From Photobacterium angustum (GTDB lineage Bacteria > Pseudomonadota > Gammaproteobacteria > Enterobacterales > Vibrionaceae), in the NCBI RefSeq assembly GCF_002954615.1, contig NZ_MSCJ01000003.1:930001-994000 (forward strand): a DNA stretch of 64,000 nt, read 5' to 3'. The notes under the pieces were generated by a model. It had not been told where the DNA came from and did not search any database. It worked only from the letters and a program-made list of their open reading frames with translations. Each line of letters begins with the position of its first letter. Position 1 is the first letter of the stretch. The translations under genes were made by a program, and so were the position numbers. Positions 1-8,401 of the stretch are shown here, one piece after another.

Positions 1-492
1 ACATTAAAATTAGCAAAATATCAAGGTGTTAAGTTAACGCAGCAGGATTTACACCGCCTAGCGCAACTGTATGCTCAGCGTGGTATTCCTGAACGTGCTG
101 CCAAACAAATAGCTGAACTGGACGGTGCAACAACCAGTACAAGATTGCTTGTTGAGCAAGCAAATTACTGGCAGATGGCAAGAGAGTGGCAAAGTGCTAT
201 CAATATTTGGGAGAAAGCTGCACAGCGTAATAATCGTTATCGTTGGCAACTTGCACAATTGTTGTTGCAGGAAGGGCAATATCAAAAAGCGTTAACTGAG
301 CTTAATAAGGTTAAGCGTAAAGATAAACAGTCTGATGTTGAGTTGGCGAAAGTCCGTGCGTATTACAAGCTAAATAACTTCGATAAAGCGATTATTCATG
401 CCAAACAGGCAAATAATATTAAGCCTTCATCGGCAGCATCGAGCTGGATAAAATATTTATCACAAATGCGTGAAATGGAACAAGCTAGCTAA
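1..492 (+). CDS. TPR-repeat protein, C-terminal part only
   Basis: The reading frame is open from the first base of the window to a stop at 492, so only the last 163 codons are present and the start lies to the left. The visible part is a run of degenerate tetratricopeptide repeats, for example around WEKAAQRNNRYRWQLAQLLL and the following QEGQYQKALTEL helices, with no membrane segment. Repeats of this kind serve as protein-protein docking scaffolds. In vibrios a TPR protein of similar C-terminal character closes the TonB2 operon (exbB2-exbD2-tonB2-TPR), and this could be that protein, but the upstream genes are not in the window, so the assignment is only a suggestion. A strong bidirectional terminator follows. 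Confidence 0.75.
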   Translation, partial: TLKLAKYQGVKLTQQDLHRLAQLYAQRGIPERAAKQIAELDGATTSTRLLVEQANYWQMAREWQSAINIWEKAAQRNNRYRWQLAQLLLQEGQYQKALTELNKVKRKDKQSDVELAKVRAYYKLNNFDKAIIHAKQANNIKPSSAASSWIKYLSQMREMEQAS

Positions 493-524
493 ATACTTTA
501 TTTGTATTTAATCCTGAGCTAATC

Positions 525-574
525 AAAAAAATGAGTGCGTTAACTTACTAATCATAAGTTAACCACTCATTTTT
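525..574. terminator. Bidirectional rho-independent terminator
   Basis: An inverted repeat pairs AAAAATGAGTG-c-GTTAACTTA with TAAGTTAAC-c-ACTCATTTTT around a 7-base loop, with A-tract on one side and T-tract on the other. It sits between two convergent genes and can stop transcription from both. Confidence 0.9.
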
Positions 575-596
575 GATTCTAGTTAACGAGCTTGGT

Positions 597-1406
597 TTAG
601 CTAAGCACCATATTTGTCGCCATTGCTAATAATAATGCTGAGAAGATTTTTTTAATGATTGGTACAGGTAAATAGTTTGTTGCCTTAGCACCTAGCGGAG
701 CGGTAAACCAAGAAGTACAAACAATACCGAATAATGCGGGTAGATAAACAAAACCTGCAAAGCCATCAGTAATAGAAAGATAGCTAATGCCTGAGCTGAC
801 ATAACCGATAGAGCCAAAGAGTGCGATAACAATGCCACAAGCAGAAGCACAACCGATAGCTTTCTTCATATCGAGAGAGAAGAAGGTTAACAAAGGCACC
901 AACAGTGCGCCGCCGCCAATACCAATCATGGCTGACAATCCGCCAGTAATTGTTGTTAAAAAGGTAAGAACAAAATTGTTTGGCATGTTACGTGTTGTTG
1001 TCGTTTCTTTTTTTGTACTGCTATAAAACATCTTAAATGCAATGAGTGCAACACTTACCGCAAATATAATACGAACAATATTACCCGGTAATAGGGCAGC
1101 TAAAAATCCACTGATGAGTGCACCTAAGGCAACACCTGTCATTATCCATGGTGCTAGGTTCCAAGGTACATTGCCATTTTTGTGGTGAGCGATGGCAGAA
1201 GATGTTGAAGTGAATAATATGGATGCTAGGGATGTAGCAATAGCGACGATAACCACTTGTTCAGGTGGTAAAATGGCGAAATGAAGCAAGATAATACTCA
1301 GAATTGGTACTATAACAAGTCCTCCTCCTATACCTAATAATCCTGCCAAAAAACCAACACCACTGCCGAGTAAAGCGCAGTATATTATTAACAATAATTC
1401 ATTCAT
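597..1406 (-). CDS. TSUP family (TauE/SafE) membrane anion exporter
   Basis: A 269-residue, very hydrophobic protein with about eight predicted membrane helices. It shows the two related halves of the TauE/SafE family: GFLAGLLGIGGGLVIVPIL near residues 17-36 and ITGGLSAMIGIGGGALLVPL near 153-172, each with the glycine-rich IGGG loop. Members export sulfite, sulfoacetate or other organosulfur anions across the inner membrane; the substrate cannot be read from the sequence. It is convergent with the TPR gene and divergent from the mesX-mesD pair across about 250 bases. A sulfur-related role next to a methionine synthase pair is attractive but is only inference. Length is normal for the family. 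Confidence 0.9.
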   Translation of the reverse strand: MNELLLIIYCALLGSGVGFLAGLLGIGGGLVIVPILSIILLHFAILPPEQVVIVAIATSLASILFTSTSSAIAHHKNGNVPWNLAPWIMTGVALGALISGFLAALLPGNIVRIIFAVSVALIAFKMFYSSTKKETTTTRNMPNNFVLTFLTTITGGLSAMIGIGGGALLVPLLTFFSLDMKKAIGCASACGIVIALFGSIGYVSSGISYLSITDGFAGFVYLPALFGIVCTSWFTAPLGAKATNYLPVPIIKKIFSALLLAMATNMVLS

Positions 1407-1592
1407 CTCTTTGTCTTCTTATATGTGGTTAGCGGTTAACGCATTGAATAAAAATAGATATCCTTTCTATGTGACGAGAACTATAACTTACAAATTTGTA
1501 ACAACTCAAACGTAACCACTTGAATTTTTTTCATGTTGATAGTGAAAGAAATACGCTTTTATTGATCGAATACTCTACGTATAAATAAATAC

Positions 1593-1608
1593 AGACAACT
1601 CGACAGCT
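1593..1608. promoter_or_regulatory. Possible tandem MetJ boxes upstream of mesX
   Basis: Two abutting 8-mers, AGACAACT and CGACAGCT, match the MetJ half-site AGACGTCT at 6 of 8 and 5 of 8 positions, about 50 bases before the mesX start. MetJ binds tandem 8-mers and represses methionine genes. The match is weak and this is a tentative call. Confidence 0.3.
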
Positions 1609-1654
1609 TCTACGAACGTCATCATTTATTTCAGCTAATAGGATATCGGTCGCC

Positions 1655-2635
1655 ATGAATAACGATTTTACATTTACAATAAATAAGACTGGCCTTGATG
1701 AAAATTATCATCCCGCTAGCAATACGCGTATTACTACCAATTTCGCTAATTTAGCGAGAGGGGAAAGTCGTCAACAGAACTTACGCAATGCGTTAAAGAT
1801 GATCGATAATAGCTTTAATGCTTTAGCGAATTGGGATAACCCCGAAGGTGATCGTTATTCTATTGAGCTGGAAATTGTGTCGGTTGATATTGATATTGAA
1901 GGCAATGGTCAATCATTCCCATCGATTGAAGTATTAAAGACCCACATTATAGATAATCAAACCAATCAGCGTATTGAAGGGATTGTCGGTAATAACTTTT
2001 CTTCTTATGTACGTGATTATGACTTTAGCGTACTACTACAAAACCATAATAAAGGTAAGTCTCAGTTCAGTATTCCAGATAATTTCGGCGAATTGCATGG
2101 GAAAATCTTCCAAAGCTTTGTTAATTCTGATGTTTATAAAGACAACTTTAAAAAGTCACCGGTCATTTGTTTATCTGTATCTGATAACAAAACCTATTTC
2201 CGAACTGAAAACCAGCACCCAGTACTTGGTGTGGAATATACACCTAATGAGTCGTCATTAACTGAGCAATATTTCAAAAAAATGGGCTTACAGGTACGTT
2301 ACTTCATGCCTGCAAACAGCGTTGCGCCGTTGGCTTTCTTCTTCTTTGGTGACTTATTAAATGATTACACCAACCTAGAGTTGATAAGCACTATCAGCAC
2401 CATGGAAACATTTCAAAAAATCTATCGCCCTGAAATTTATAATGCTAATGCGGTAGCTGGGAAGTCGTATAAACCTAACTTGAAGTGCCCTGATCACTCA
2501 TTGACTAAAATCGTCTATGACAGAGAAGAGCGGAGCCGACTAGCCGGTGAGCAAGGCAAATTTGCCGAGCAGCACTTCATCAAACCTTATCAAGCCGTGC
2601 TTGAACAATGGTCATCAAATTTCGTGAATAGCTAA
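1655..2635 (+). CDS. mesX: MesX (DUF1852), partner of methionine synthase MesD
   Basis: A 326-residue soluble protein without signal peptide or membrane segment that I recognise as DUF1852, for example from the C-terminal RSRLAGEQGKFAEQHFIKPY segment. In the literature on folate-independent methionine synthases, DUF1852 proteins (MesX) are needed, together with oxygen, for MesD to make methionine from homocysteine without methyl-folate or cobalamin; the methyl donor and the chemistry of MesX were not settled there. The next gene, 49 bases downstream on the same strand, is mesD, which is the expected operon. The start ATG at 1655 follows a weak ribosome site. Full length for the family. Confidence 0.85.
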   Translation: MNNDFTFTINKTGLDENYHPASNTRITTNFANLARGESRQQNLRNALKMIDNSFNALANWDNPEGDRYSIELEIVSVDIDIEGNGQSFPSIEVLKTHIIDNQTNQRIEGIVGNNFSSYVRDYDFSVLLQNHNKGKSQFSIPDNFGELHGKIFQSFVNSDVYKDNFKKSPVICLSVSDNKTYFRTENQHPVLGVEYTPNESSLTEQYFKKMGLQVRYFMPANSVAPLAFFFFGDLLNDYTNLELISTISTMETFQKIYRPEIYNANAVAGKSYKPNLKCPDHSLTKIVYDREERSRLAGEQGKFAEQHFIKPYQAVLEQWSSNFVNS

Positions 2636-2684
2636 CTTTAATCATTGCTTTCATCATTTACCACAACATAGGACGTTAACTATC

Positions 2685-3713
2685 ATGAAAACATTATTAC
2701 CGACTTCAACAGCAGGAAGCTTACCTAAACCAGATTGGCTTGCTGAGCCTGAAAAACTCTGGTCACCTTGGAAATTAGAAGGGGATGAGTTAATCTCTGG
2801 CAAACAAGAGGCGCTCTGCTTGTCACTAAAAAATCAACAACAAGCAGGAATTGATATTGTCAGTGATGGCGAGCAAACACGCCAACATTTCGTGACTACC
2901 TTTATAGAGCACCTCAACGGCGTTGACTTTGAAACCCGTAAAACGGTTAAAATCCGAGACCGTTATGATGCCAGTGTGCCAACGGTTGTCGGCCCTGTTT
3001 CACGTCAAAAATCTGTGTTTGTTGAAGATGCTAAATACCTGCGTCAACAAACTAAACAACCGATCAAATGGGCACTTCCAGGCCCTATGACTATGGTTGA
3101 TACCCTTTATGATGCGCACTACAAAAGTCGTGAAAAACTGGCATGGGAATTTGCTAAAATCCTTAATCAAGAAGCTAAAGAATTAGAAGCGGCAGGTGTT
3201 GATATTATCCAATTTGATGAGCCTGCATTTAATGTGTTCTTTGATGAGGTTAATGAATGGGGAATTGCCTGTTTAGAAAGAGCCATTGAGGGACTGAAAT
3301 GTGAAACCGCTGTTCACATTTGTTATGGCTATGGTATTCAAGCTAATACTGATTGGAAGAAAACACTCGGTTCAGAGTGGCGTCAATACGAAGAGGCGTT
3401 TCCTAAGCTGCAGCAATCTAATATCGATATTATCTCGTTAGAATGCCACAACTCTCATGTACCGATGGATCTGCTAGAGCTTATTCGTGGGAAAAAAGTG
3501 ATGGTGGGGGCGATTGATGTTGCGAGTGACAAAATTGAAACTGCTGAAGAAGTCGCGGATACATTGCGTAAAGCACTTAAATTTGTTGATGCTGATAAAC
3601 TTTACCCATGCACCAATTGCGGTATGGCACCGTTAGCGCAGCATATCGCACAAGGTAAACTTGAAGCCTTAAATGCAGGGGCTGAAATCATTCGAAAAGA
3701 GCTTTCAGCTTAG
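2685..3713 (+). CDS. mesD: MesD, core methionine synthase (MetE C-terminal-like)
   Basis: A 342-residue TIM-barrel protein equivalent to the catalytic C-terminal half of MetE, lacking the N-terminal folate-binding half. Zinc/homocysteine residues are visible: His211 and Cys213 in AVHICYGYG, Glu253 in SLECHNSH and Cys312 in CTNCGMAPL. The FDEPAF motif (about 177-182) is also typical. MesD methylates homocysteine in the cytoplasm and, as known for the family, needs MesX and O2 rather than methyl-folate or B12. It is the second gene of a two-gene operon with mesX. The ATG at 2685 lies shortly after GGACG. Confusion with a full MetE is excluded by its length. Confidence 0.88.
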   Translation: MKTLLPTSTAGSLPKPDWLAEPEKLWSPWKLEGDELISGKQEALCLSLKNQQQAGIDIVSDGEQTRQHFVTTFIEHLNGVDFETRKTVKIRDRYDASVPTVVGPVSRQKSVFVEDAKYLRQQTKQPIKWALPGPMTMVDTLYDAHYKSREKLAWEFAKILNQEAKELEAAGVDIIQFDEPAFNVFFDEVNEWGIACLERAIEGLKCETAVHICYGYGIQANTDWKKTLGSEWRQYEEAFPKLQQSNIDIISLECHNSHVPMDLLELIRGKKVMVGAIDVASDKIETAEEVADTLRKALKFVDADKLYPCTNCGMAPLAQHIAQGKLEALNAGAEIIRKELSA

Positions 3714-3933
3714 AAGCTTTGTGTGTCACCGTGTGTAAATGTACTTTATTGTTAGAGTGATATAGTGCATTTACATATTCAAATTACCTCTCTTTTAGTC
3801 GCTCTAAATTCTTTAAATAAATAACACGCGTTTAGAATACTCTGACCTACTTGCTTATATCTATTATCGTCTGGCATTATTCGCCAAAGAATACCGTAAT
3901 CAGTCAACGGTATAGAGAATGTGAAGGTCGTTA
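3714..3933. other. Intergenic region after mesD
   Basis: About 220 bases holding a weak inverted repeat, TGTAAATG (from 3735) with CATTTACA (to about 3776), with a long loop and no clear T-tract, so I do not call a terminator. No gene is seen. Confidence 0.4.
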
Positions 3934-4725
3934 GTGGTAGTCAATAGCCAACAATTAACTCAGCAATACGAAGAATTAGGTTACTTTGTTATTCGCAATT
4001 ATTTCAGTGAAGATCAGATAGCTTCACTTAGAAAAGTCGTTTTAACTTTTCATGAATTATGGAAAGCTGATAACAAAAAATTCTATCAAGAAGAAGCATT
4101 TAACTCATCTTTGATTACTGGAAGCCAGTATTTATCTATCGCTGAGAGAACGGAACTTTTTGATTTCATTAGTTCAAAAAAGATCATGGATGTGGTTGAT
4201 GCCGTAATACCTAAAAATCCTGCTTTCATGAATACTCAACTGTTCTTTAATCCGGTGAACCCGCAACAAAAAGACTTTTGGCACCGAGATTGTCAATACG
4301 ATTATGATATTGAAGACCAAATGAAAGTCATATTAGAAACGCAAGTGTTGCATCTTCGTGTCCCTTTATTTGATGAACCCGGTATGGAAATAATACCTGG
4401 CACTCACAAGAGATGGGATAATGAAGAAGAATACAATGTTCGCCAAGAAGTGAATGGTAAAGTCAGCCATGATAGCCTTTCTGGTGGGAAGAAGATTGCA
4501 TTATCTGCAGGTGATTTATTGGTATTTTCAGCAGATATGATACATCGTGGTTTATACGGATTAGATCGCTTAGCATTGGATATTTTAATTTTTGATTCGG
4601 CATCTGATTATGTTGATTACGTTGATGATGATTGCCTACCGACTCAAATCATACTGAAAAATATTGCCGATCCACGATTGTTTATCAATACTCTACATCT
4701 TAAATCAATGGCGTGTGCTTCATAA
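3934..4725 (+). CDS. Phytanoyl-CoA dioxygenase (PhyH) family oxygenase
   Basis: A 263-residue soluble protein of the Fe(II)/2-oxoglutarate-type PhyH family. The iron-binding facial triad is visible as His117 and Asp119 in FWHRDCQYD and His204 in DMIHRGLYGLD, and an Arg212 at the usual 2-oxoglutarate-binding position follows. Such enzymes hydroxylate or otherwise oxidise small substrates in the cytoplasm; the substrate here is unknown. The GTG at 3934 is chosen because a stop codon closes the frame at 3922 and AGG at 3925-3927 gives a ribosome site six bases upstream. It is preceded by mesX-mesD on the same strand but separated by 220 bases, so it is probably its own unit. Confidence 0.85.
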   Translation: MVVNSQQLTQQYEELGYFVIRNYFSEDQIASLRKVVLTFHELWKADNKKFYQEEAFNSSLITGSQYLSIAERTELFDFISSKKIMDVVDAVIPKNPAFMNTQLFFNPVNPQQKDFWHRDCQYDYDIEDQMKVILETQVLHLRVPLFDEPGMEIIPGTHKRWDNEEEYNVRQEVNGKVSHDSLSGGKKIALSAGDLLVFSADMIHRGLYGLDRLALDILIFDSASDYVDYVDDDCLPTQIILKNIADPRLFINTLHLKSMACAS

Positions 4726-4818
4726 AAATATAAAAAGTGATGTTTGAAAGGGAGTTCAACATTAACTTTATATTAAGCCTAATAAATTTCTATTATCCAT
4801 AGTAATAATTCTAGCCGT

Positions 4819-4837
4819 ATAGCTAATAATTATCATT
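4819..4837. promoter_or_regulatory. Predicted Fur box
   Basis: ATAGCTAATAATTATCATT agrees with the vibrio Fur consensus AATGANAATNATTNTCATT at 13 of 16 fixed positions; the last 13 bases match completely. It lies just upstream of an extended -10 and would cover the -35 region. It points to iron control of the outer-membrane gene at 5051. Confidence 0.55.
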
Positions 4838-4853
4838 TTTGACTAATCTTTAA

Positions 4854-4862
4854 TGCTATAAA
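4854..4862 (+). promoter_or_regulatory. Extended -10 promoter element (TGCTATAAA)
   Basis: TGC followed by TATAAA forms an extended -10 just after the Fur box, predicting a leader of roughly 180 bases before the ATG at 5051. There is no good -35, as is common for extended -10 promoters. Confidence 0.4.
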
Positions 4863-4867
4863 TTACT

Positions 4868-5050
4868 CTCATGATTAAAGTTAATTTATCTTATTTATCC
4901 TAACAAGAATTTCTTATATTTGAGAAAATAAAAAAGTACTAAATTTTGTTGTGACTTTTTTAGTTGTTGCTGAGTTTGTGTAAATACAGCCGGGCATTGC
5001 CATGGACTGAATATAAATAAAAACAAAGCAACAATTAAAGGAGTAGTATA
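4868..5050 (+). other. Long AT-rich leader before the outer-membrane gene
   Basis: The 325-base gap 4726-5050 holds the Fur box and -10 above, then AT-rich sequence with no reading frame. AAAGGAG at about 5037 is the ribosome site for the ATG at 5051. I see no riboswitch or defined fold. Confidence 0.4.
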
Positions 5051-6229
5051 ATGAAATCAACAATCACTGCGGTGTCTGCTGCGGTTGGTATGCTGTTATC
5101 TTCAGTCACTTTTGCTGAACAAATTAGCATGTTTGATTATGATGAAGCGACATCAGCGTATGAGGATGCATATTTAGATGCGCAATTTGATTTACGAGAT
5201 GGTAATCAAGACCAAGCCAGTTATAACGCTGTTGTAAGTGCAAATTATGATCGTGTATTTTCATCGGCAGATCGAAATACGCGAATTGACTTTGTCGGTG
5301 ATACAAACATAAGTCAAGGTCCGAATAAGAATGATGAACGTAAAGAAAATTACCAAGCTTTAGCCTCGTTAACCAATGATATGTACTTTAGCCCTAAGGT
5401 AAATGATTTCTTTTGGTATGGTAAAGCAGAAGTCGGCGCGCAGACTGATATGGAAGATCCCTTTACCAAGCTAACGGTTGGTTTAGGTTATGGGCGAGTG
5501 GTAAATGCAACCCCAATGGCAAAAGCGATCCGTGTGGTTCAATCACTTCAAGAGCGGGGGTTATTAAGAGGCAATATTAGCCGAGAAACTTATCAAAATG
5601 TTGCCCAAGTCATTGCAAAAGAGCCAGCTTATCGCAGTCGTTATGGCTCTGCAGATTATGCAGAATATTGGGTAGAAGATATTGGTAAAGCATTAGGCGA
5701 TCAACTCAGCGCGCGAGGTGCAATTAAATCTTACGATGTACTGATCAATGAACGAATTTCAACTCGTAAATACGGCTGGCTAGTCAGAGCGGGTGTTGGT
5801 GCGGTACTGACTAACTATGATGGTTCAGATAGCAAACCAGCGCTTGAAGTTGGGGCGGAATACCATTACCCAATCAATAACCAAACCCAATTTTCGAATG
5901 AAGCGATTTTAACCGCAATTCTTGATGATGGTGATAATGGCTTTAACGCAAGCAATACTATGTCTTTAACTTATGAGCTGCGTGACAATATTGATTGGGA
6001 AAACGCATGGTTACTCACTTATGCTGCAAGCGATAAATCTGAAGATTTGATGACCAATAGTTTACGTTCAACATTCCGTTACTATGTGTCTAATTCTATT
6101 AGCTTATCCGTTACTGGCGGCTTGTCTAAAACTGAAGATAATATTGACTATGATGGAACAAGTAACACTAATCGAAATGATGATATCGATACAACGTTCC
6201 ACTTTGGCTTAACGTACCGTCTGAAGTAA
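5051..6229 (+). CDS. Outer-membrane beta-barrel protein, function unknown
   Basis: A 392-residue protein with a clear signal peptide, cleavage likely after residue 22 (VTFA-EQ). The rest alternates polar and hydrophobic residues in strand-like stretches with many Asp, Asn, Tyr and Thr, ends in FGLTYRLK, and has no internal membrane helices, all typical of an outer-membrane barrel. It resembles DUF481-like surface proteins, but I cannot name a family securely. An excellent AAAGGAG ribosome site precedes the ATG. A Fur box about 210 bases upstream suggests iron control. A rho-independent terminator follows, so it is a single-gene unit, upstream of the ECF sigma gene. Confidence 0.75.
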   Translation: MKSTITAVSAAVGMLLSSVTFAEQISMFDYDEATSAYEDAYLDAQFDLRDGNQDQASYNAVVSANYDRVFSSADRNTRIDFVGDTNISQGPNKNDERKENYQALASLTNDMYFSPKVNDFFWYGKAEVGAQTDMEDPFTKLTVGLGYGRVVNATPMAKAIRVVQSLQERGLLRGNISRETYQNVAQVIAKEPAYRSRYGSADYAEYWVEDIGKALGDQLSARGAIKSYDVLINERISTRKYGWLVRAGVGAVLTNYDGSDSKPALEVGAEYHYPINNQTQFSNEAILTAILDDGDNGFNASNTMSLTYELRDNIDWENAWLLTYAASDKSEDLMTNSLRSTFRYYVSNSISLSVTGGLSKTEDNIDYDGTSNTNRNDDIDTTFHFGLTYRLK

Positions 6230-6252
6230 TAAATTAATTTCTAAACGCTAAA

Positions 6253-6295
6253 GCACAGACTTTCTTTTTTATAAGACAAGTCTGTGTTTTTTTTT
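6253..6295 (+). terminator. Rho-independent terminator
   Basis: GCACAGACTT pairs with AAGTCTGTGT (G-T at the end) and is followed by nine Ts. It closes the outer-membrane gene. Confidence 0.9.
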
Positions 6296-6374
6296 GCATA
6301 TAGTAAATATGTATTGCGATTAACATGATTTTTTTGTCATTGAAATAATATAAAATTACTATACGGATATGATA

Positions 6375-6941
6375 ATGAATATATTAAATAATGGTTTGTT
6401 AAATGAAAGTGATTTGCTCTATGTTTTTCAAAATAATAGATTAAAAAGGAATGAAGTATTTTCATTGTTAATGAAACCTTATTGGTCCTCTTTATATTCA
6501 AGATGTAGATATAGAATAAATGATAATGGCAGTATCGATGATGTTGTTCAGGATGTTTTATTAAGGATTTATCAAGCACTACCAAAATACTGTCATCAAG
6601 GCGTCTTTAGGACATGGATTTATAAAATTGCAGATAATGTTTCTTATTCATACTTAGCCAAAAATATGAAATATAATAAAAAAAATATTTCTATAAATAA
6701 TATTGAGCCTGTGAGTAGTTATAATCAAGTCAATATAGATGATAAAATTGATATGGATATATTACTCGATGAATTATCTTACAGTGAACAAGAAATTATT
6801 GATTTACGATTTTATCAAGATCTAACATTATTAGAAATTAGTGATATTTTATGCATCACAATTAGTGCGTGTAAAATGCGTTTATATCGTGCGCTAAAGT
6901 TGCTTCATGAAATTCTGTTTAGAAAAAAAATGCCAGAATAA
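6375..6941 (+). CDS. ECF-type RNA polymerase sigma factor, orphan
   Basis: A 188-residue sigma-70 family protein. Region 2 is visible in GSIDDVVQDVLLRIYQALP with the FRTWIYKIADN core-binding and -10 segment, and region 4 in LSYSEQEIIDLRFYQDLTLLEI with a helix-turn-helix ending in KMRLYRALKLL. ECF factors redirect RNA polymerase to a small regulon. The ATG at 6375 is preferred over 6369 because CGGA sits seven bases upstream of it. No anti-sigma or FecR gene is adjacent. The gene is much more AT-rich than its neighbours and uses AGA, AGG and ATA codons freely, a sign of foreign origin. It lies between a Fur-box outer-membrane gene and the Fur-box iron operon. Confidence 0.88.
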   Translation: MNILNNGLLNESDLLYVFQNNRLKRNEVFSLLMKPYWSSLYSRCRYRINDNGSIDDVVQDVLLRIYQALPKYCHQGVFRTWIYKIADNVSYSYLAKNMKYNKKNISINNIEPVSSYNQVNIDDKIDMDILLDELSYSEQEIIDLRFYQDLTLLEISDILCITISACKMRLYRALKLLHEILFRKKMPE

Positions 6942-7023
6942 GATCTATTTAGTTTTATAAAAACGCCTGATGGATTCAGCAGCATTAAGATGTTGAGTTT
7001 GTAAACTGTAAAGACTTTGTAGT

Positions 7024-7059
7024 AAAAGCCAGTTGAACGTTTGTTTGATTGGCTTTTTT
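7024..7059 (+). terminator. Rho-independent terminator
   Basis: AAAAGCCA pairs with TGGCTTTTTT across an 18-base loop, followed by more Ts. It ends the sigma-factor transcript and insulates the following operon. Confidence 0.7.
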
Positions 7060-7155
7060 GTTTTTATTCAAGTGGTTATGTCTTTTGGTTGGCGTTTTAT
7101 TACTCCCTTTATAATCATCTCTATTTACTAACGTAAACAATGTAAATTGAATGCC

Positions 7156-7174
7156 AATAAGAACGATTATCAAT
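7156..7174. promoter_or_regulatory. Fur box of the iron-uptake operon
   Basis: AATAAGAACGATTATCAAT matches the vibrio Fur consensus AATGANAATNATTNTCATT at 13 of 16 fixed positions. It lies 40-60 bases before the first gene of the operon, the right place for repression by Fe-Fur. Confidence 0.7.
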
Positions 7175-7216
7175 TAAATTACTGCCATTCTAAGTAGGTA
7201 GCTAGTTTTTTTGACT

Positions 7217-7846
7217 ATGGTGTTAAAGCAAAAAAATGTCCAATTGTGGGCACGTCGTCTTCATATTTACATTTCAATGGCGTTGTTATTGATTGTTTTA
7301 TTTTTTGCCATTACTGGCATTACTTTAAACCGCCCTGAGTTGTTTGTATCTGATACACCCAGTGTGACAGAGCAAAAAATCACCATACCTACTTCATTGC
7401 TTTCGTCTGAACAAGGTCCGTTTGTACCTAACAAATTGGCTTTGATCAGCTATCTCTCTAAACATACCGATGTGCGTGGTACGGCTTCTGGTATCGAGAT
7501 CTTTACCGATCTAGAGGGTGACGAATTAGTCGAAGGCGAGATCTCATTAGATTACAAAGGCCCTGGTTATAACGCTGTGGTCTTTATTGATATGACAACC
7601 GCACAAGCGAATATCGAAATCACCAATTATGGTGTTATTGCGCTACTTAACGATCTTCATAAAGGTCGTAATAGTGGCGAGGTTTGGAAGTGGTTTATTG
7701 ATATTACTGCGGCTTTGATGATCTGTTTTGTGTTAACGGGTGTGTGTTTGCTACTACCGAAAAAGAAAACACTTAATACATCAATGAAGTGGATGAGTTT
7801 CGGCTCAGTTGTTACGGCCATTATCTACATTGTATTTGTTCCTTAA
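7217..7846 (+). CDS. PepSY-associated membrane protein, FpvG/FpvH-like
   Basis: A 209-residue inner-membrane protein with a first helix near residues 17-38, a periplasmic domain of about 100 residues, and two C-terminal helices. The signature of PepSY-TM proteins is visible: RRLHIYISM at the first helix and NDLHKGRNSGEVWKW before the second, each with a conserved His that in related proteins can bind haem or support electron transfer. In Pseudomonas, FpvG is a PepSY-type inner-membrane reductase that frees iron from ferripyoverdine. It opens a nine-gene operon behind a Fur box. The start could be TTG at 7211 or ATG at 7217; neither has a strong ribosome site. Confidence 0.8.
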   Translation: MVLKQKNVQLWARRLHIYISMALLLIVLFFAITGITLNRPELFVSDTPSVTEQKITIPTSLLSSEQGPFVPNKLALISYLSKHTDVRGTASGIEIFTDLEGDELVEGEISLDYKGPGYNAVVFIDMTTAQANIEITNYGVIALLNDLHKGRNSGEVWKWFIDITAALMICFVLTGVCLLLPKKKTLNTSMKWMSFGSVVTAIIYIVFVP

Positions 7847-7863
7847 TATTTAGCAGGTTAACG

Positions 7864-8388
7864 ATGACCATTAAAAATAAATTAAAAAAGACCGTACTGG
7901 CAACGTTACTGCTGGCACCTTTATCAACGGCATGGGCGGCACCTTTGCCAGAAACCGCTCAGTTAGATGTTGAACTAAGTTTACCTAAAATTGAAACCTC
8001 GATGTACGCCCGTCCTTATGTCGCGGTATGGATTGAAAACAGTGAACGTAAACCCGTAAGGACGATGCAACTTTGGGTCGGTAAAGACGAATGGCTGAAA
8101 GATTTACGTAGCTGGTGGCGCAAAGTGGGTCGTTATGACCGAGAACTTGTTGATGCTGTTACATCTGCCACACGTCCCGTGGGTGAATACCGTTTTTCAT
8201 GGGATGGCTTAGATGATAAAGGCAACCGTGTAGAGCAAGGGGATTATACCTTTTACGTTGAAGTGGTACGTGAACATGGCGGACGTAACTATTTACGCCA
8301 GAAATTAACGCTAGGTGAAAGTGCTGTTAGCCATGTTTTAGCACCAACACAAGAAACTGGCACTATCAAGATTAACTACAAACTCTAA
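7864..8388 (+). CDS. DUF2271 periplasmic protein
   Basis: A 174-residue protein with a signal peptide ending near residue 24 (STAWAAP). The mature part fits DUF2271: PYVAVWIENSERKPVRT, then WWRKVGRYDRELVDAVT, SATRPVGEYRFSWDG and DYTFYVEVVREHGGR. Function is unknown, but the family regularly occurs with PepSY-TM proteins and iron transport genes, and the FlgD-like SWDGLDDKGN segment suggests a beta-sandwich. The ATG at 7864 is chosen because it begins the signal peptide and follows AGCAGGTT; an earlier in-frame ATG would overlap the upstream gene. Second gene of the Fur-box operon. Confidence 0.85.
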   Translation: MTIKNKLKKTVLATLLLAPLSTAWAAPLPETAQLDVELSLPKIETSMYARPYVAVWIENSERKPVRTMQLWVGKDEWLKDLRSWWRKVGRYDRELVDAVTSATRPVGEYRFSWDGLDDKGNRVEQGDYTFYVEVVREHGGRNYLRQKLTLGESAVSHVLAPTQETGTIKINYKL

Positions 8389-8401
8389 GTGAATTGTCAT
8401 C

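Noticed and set aside
1..492. Idea that the left-edge TPR protein is NfrA, partner of the nfrB at the right edge
   Set aside because: The two are about 62 kb apart, NfrA is an outer-membrane protein with other landmarks, and the visible end resembles plain TPR repeats.
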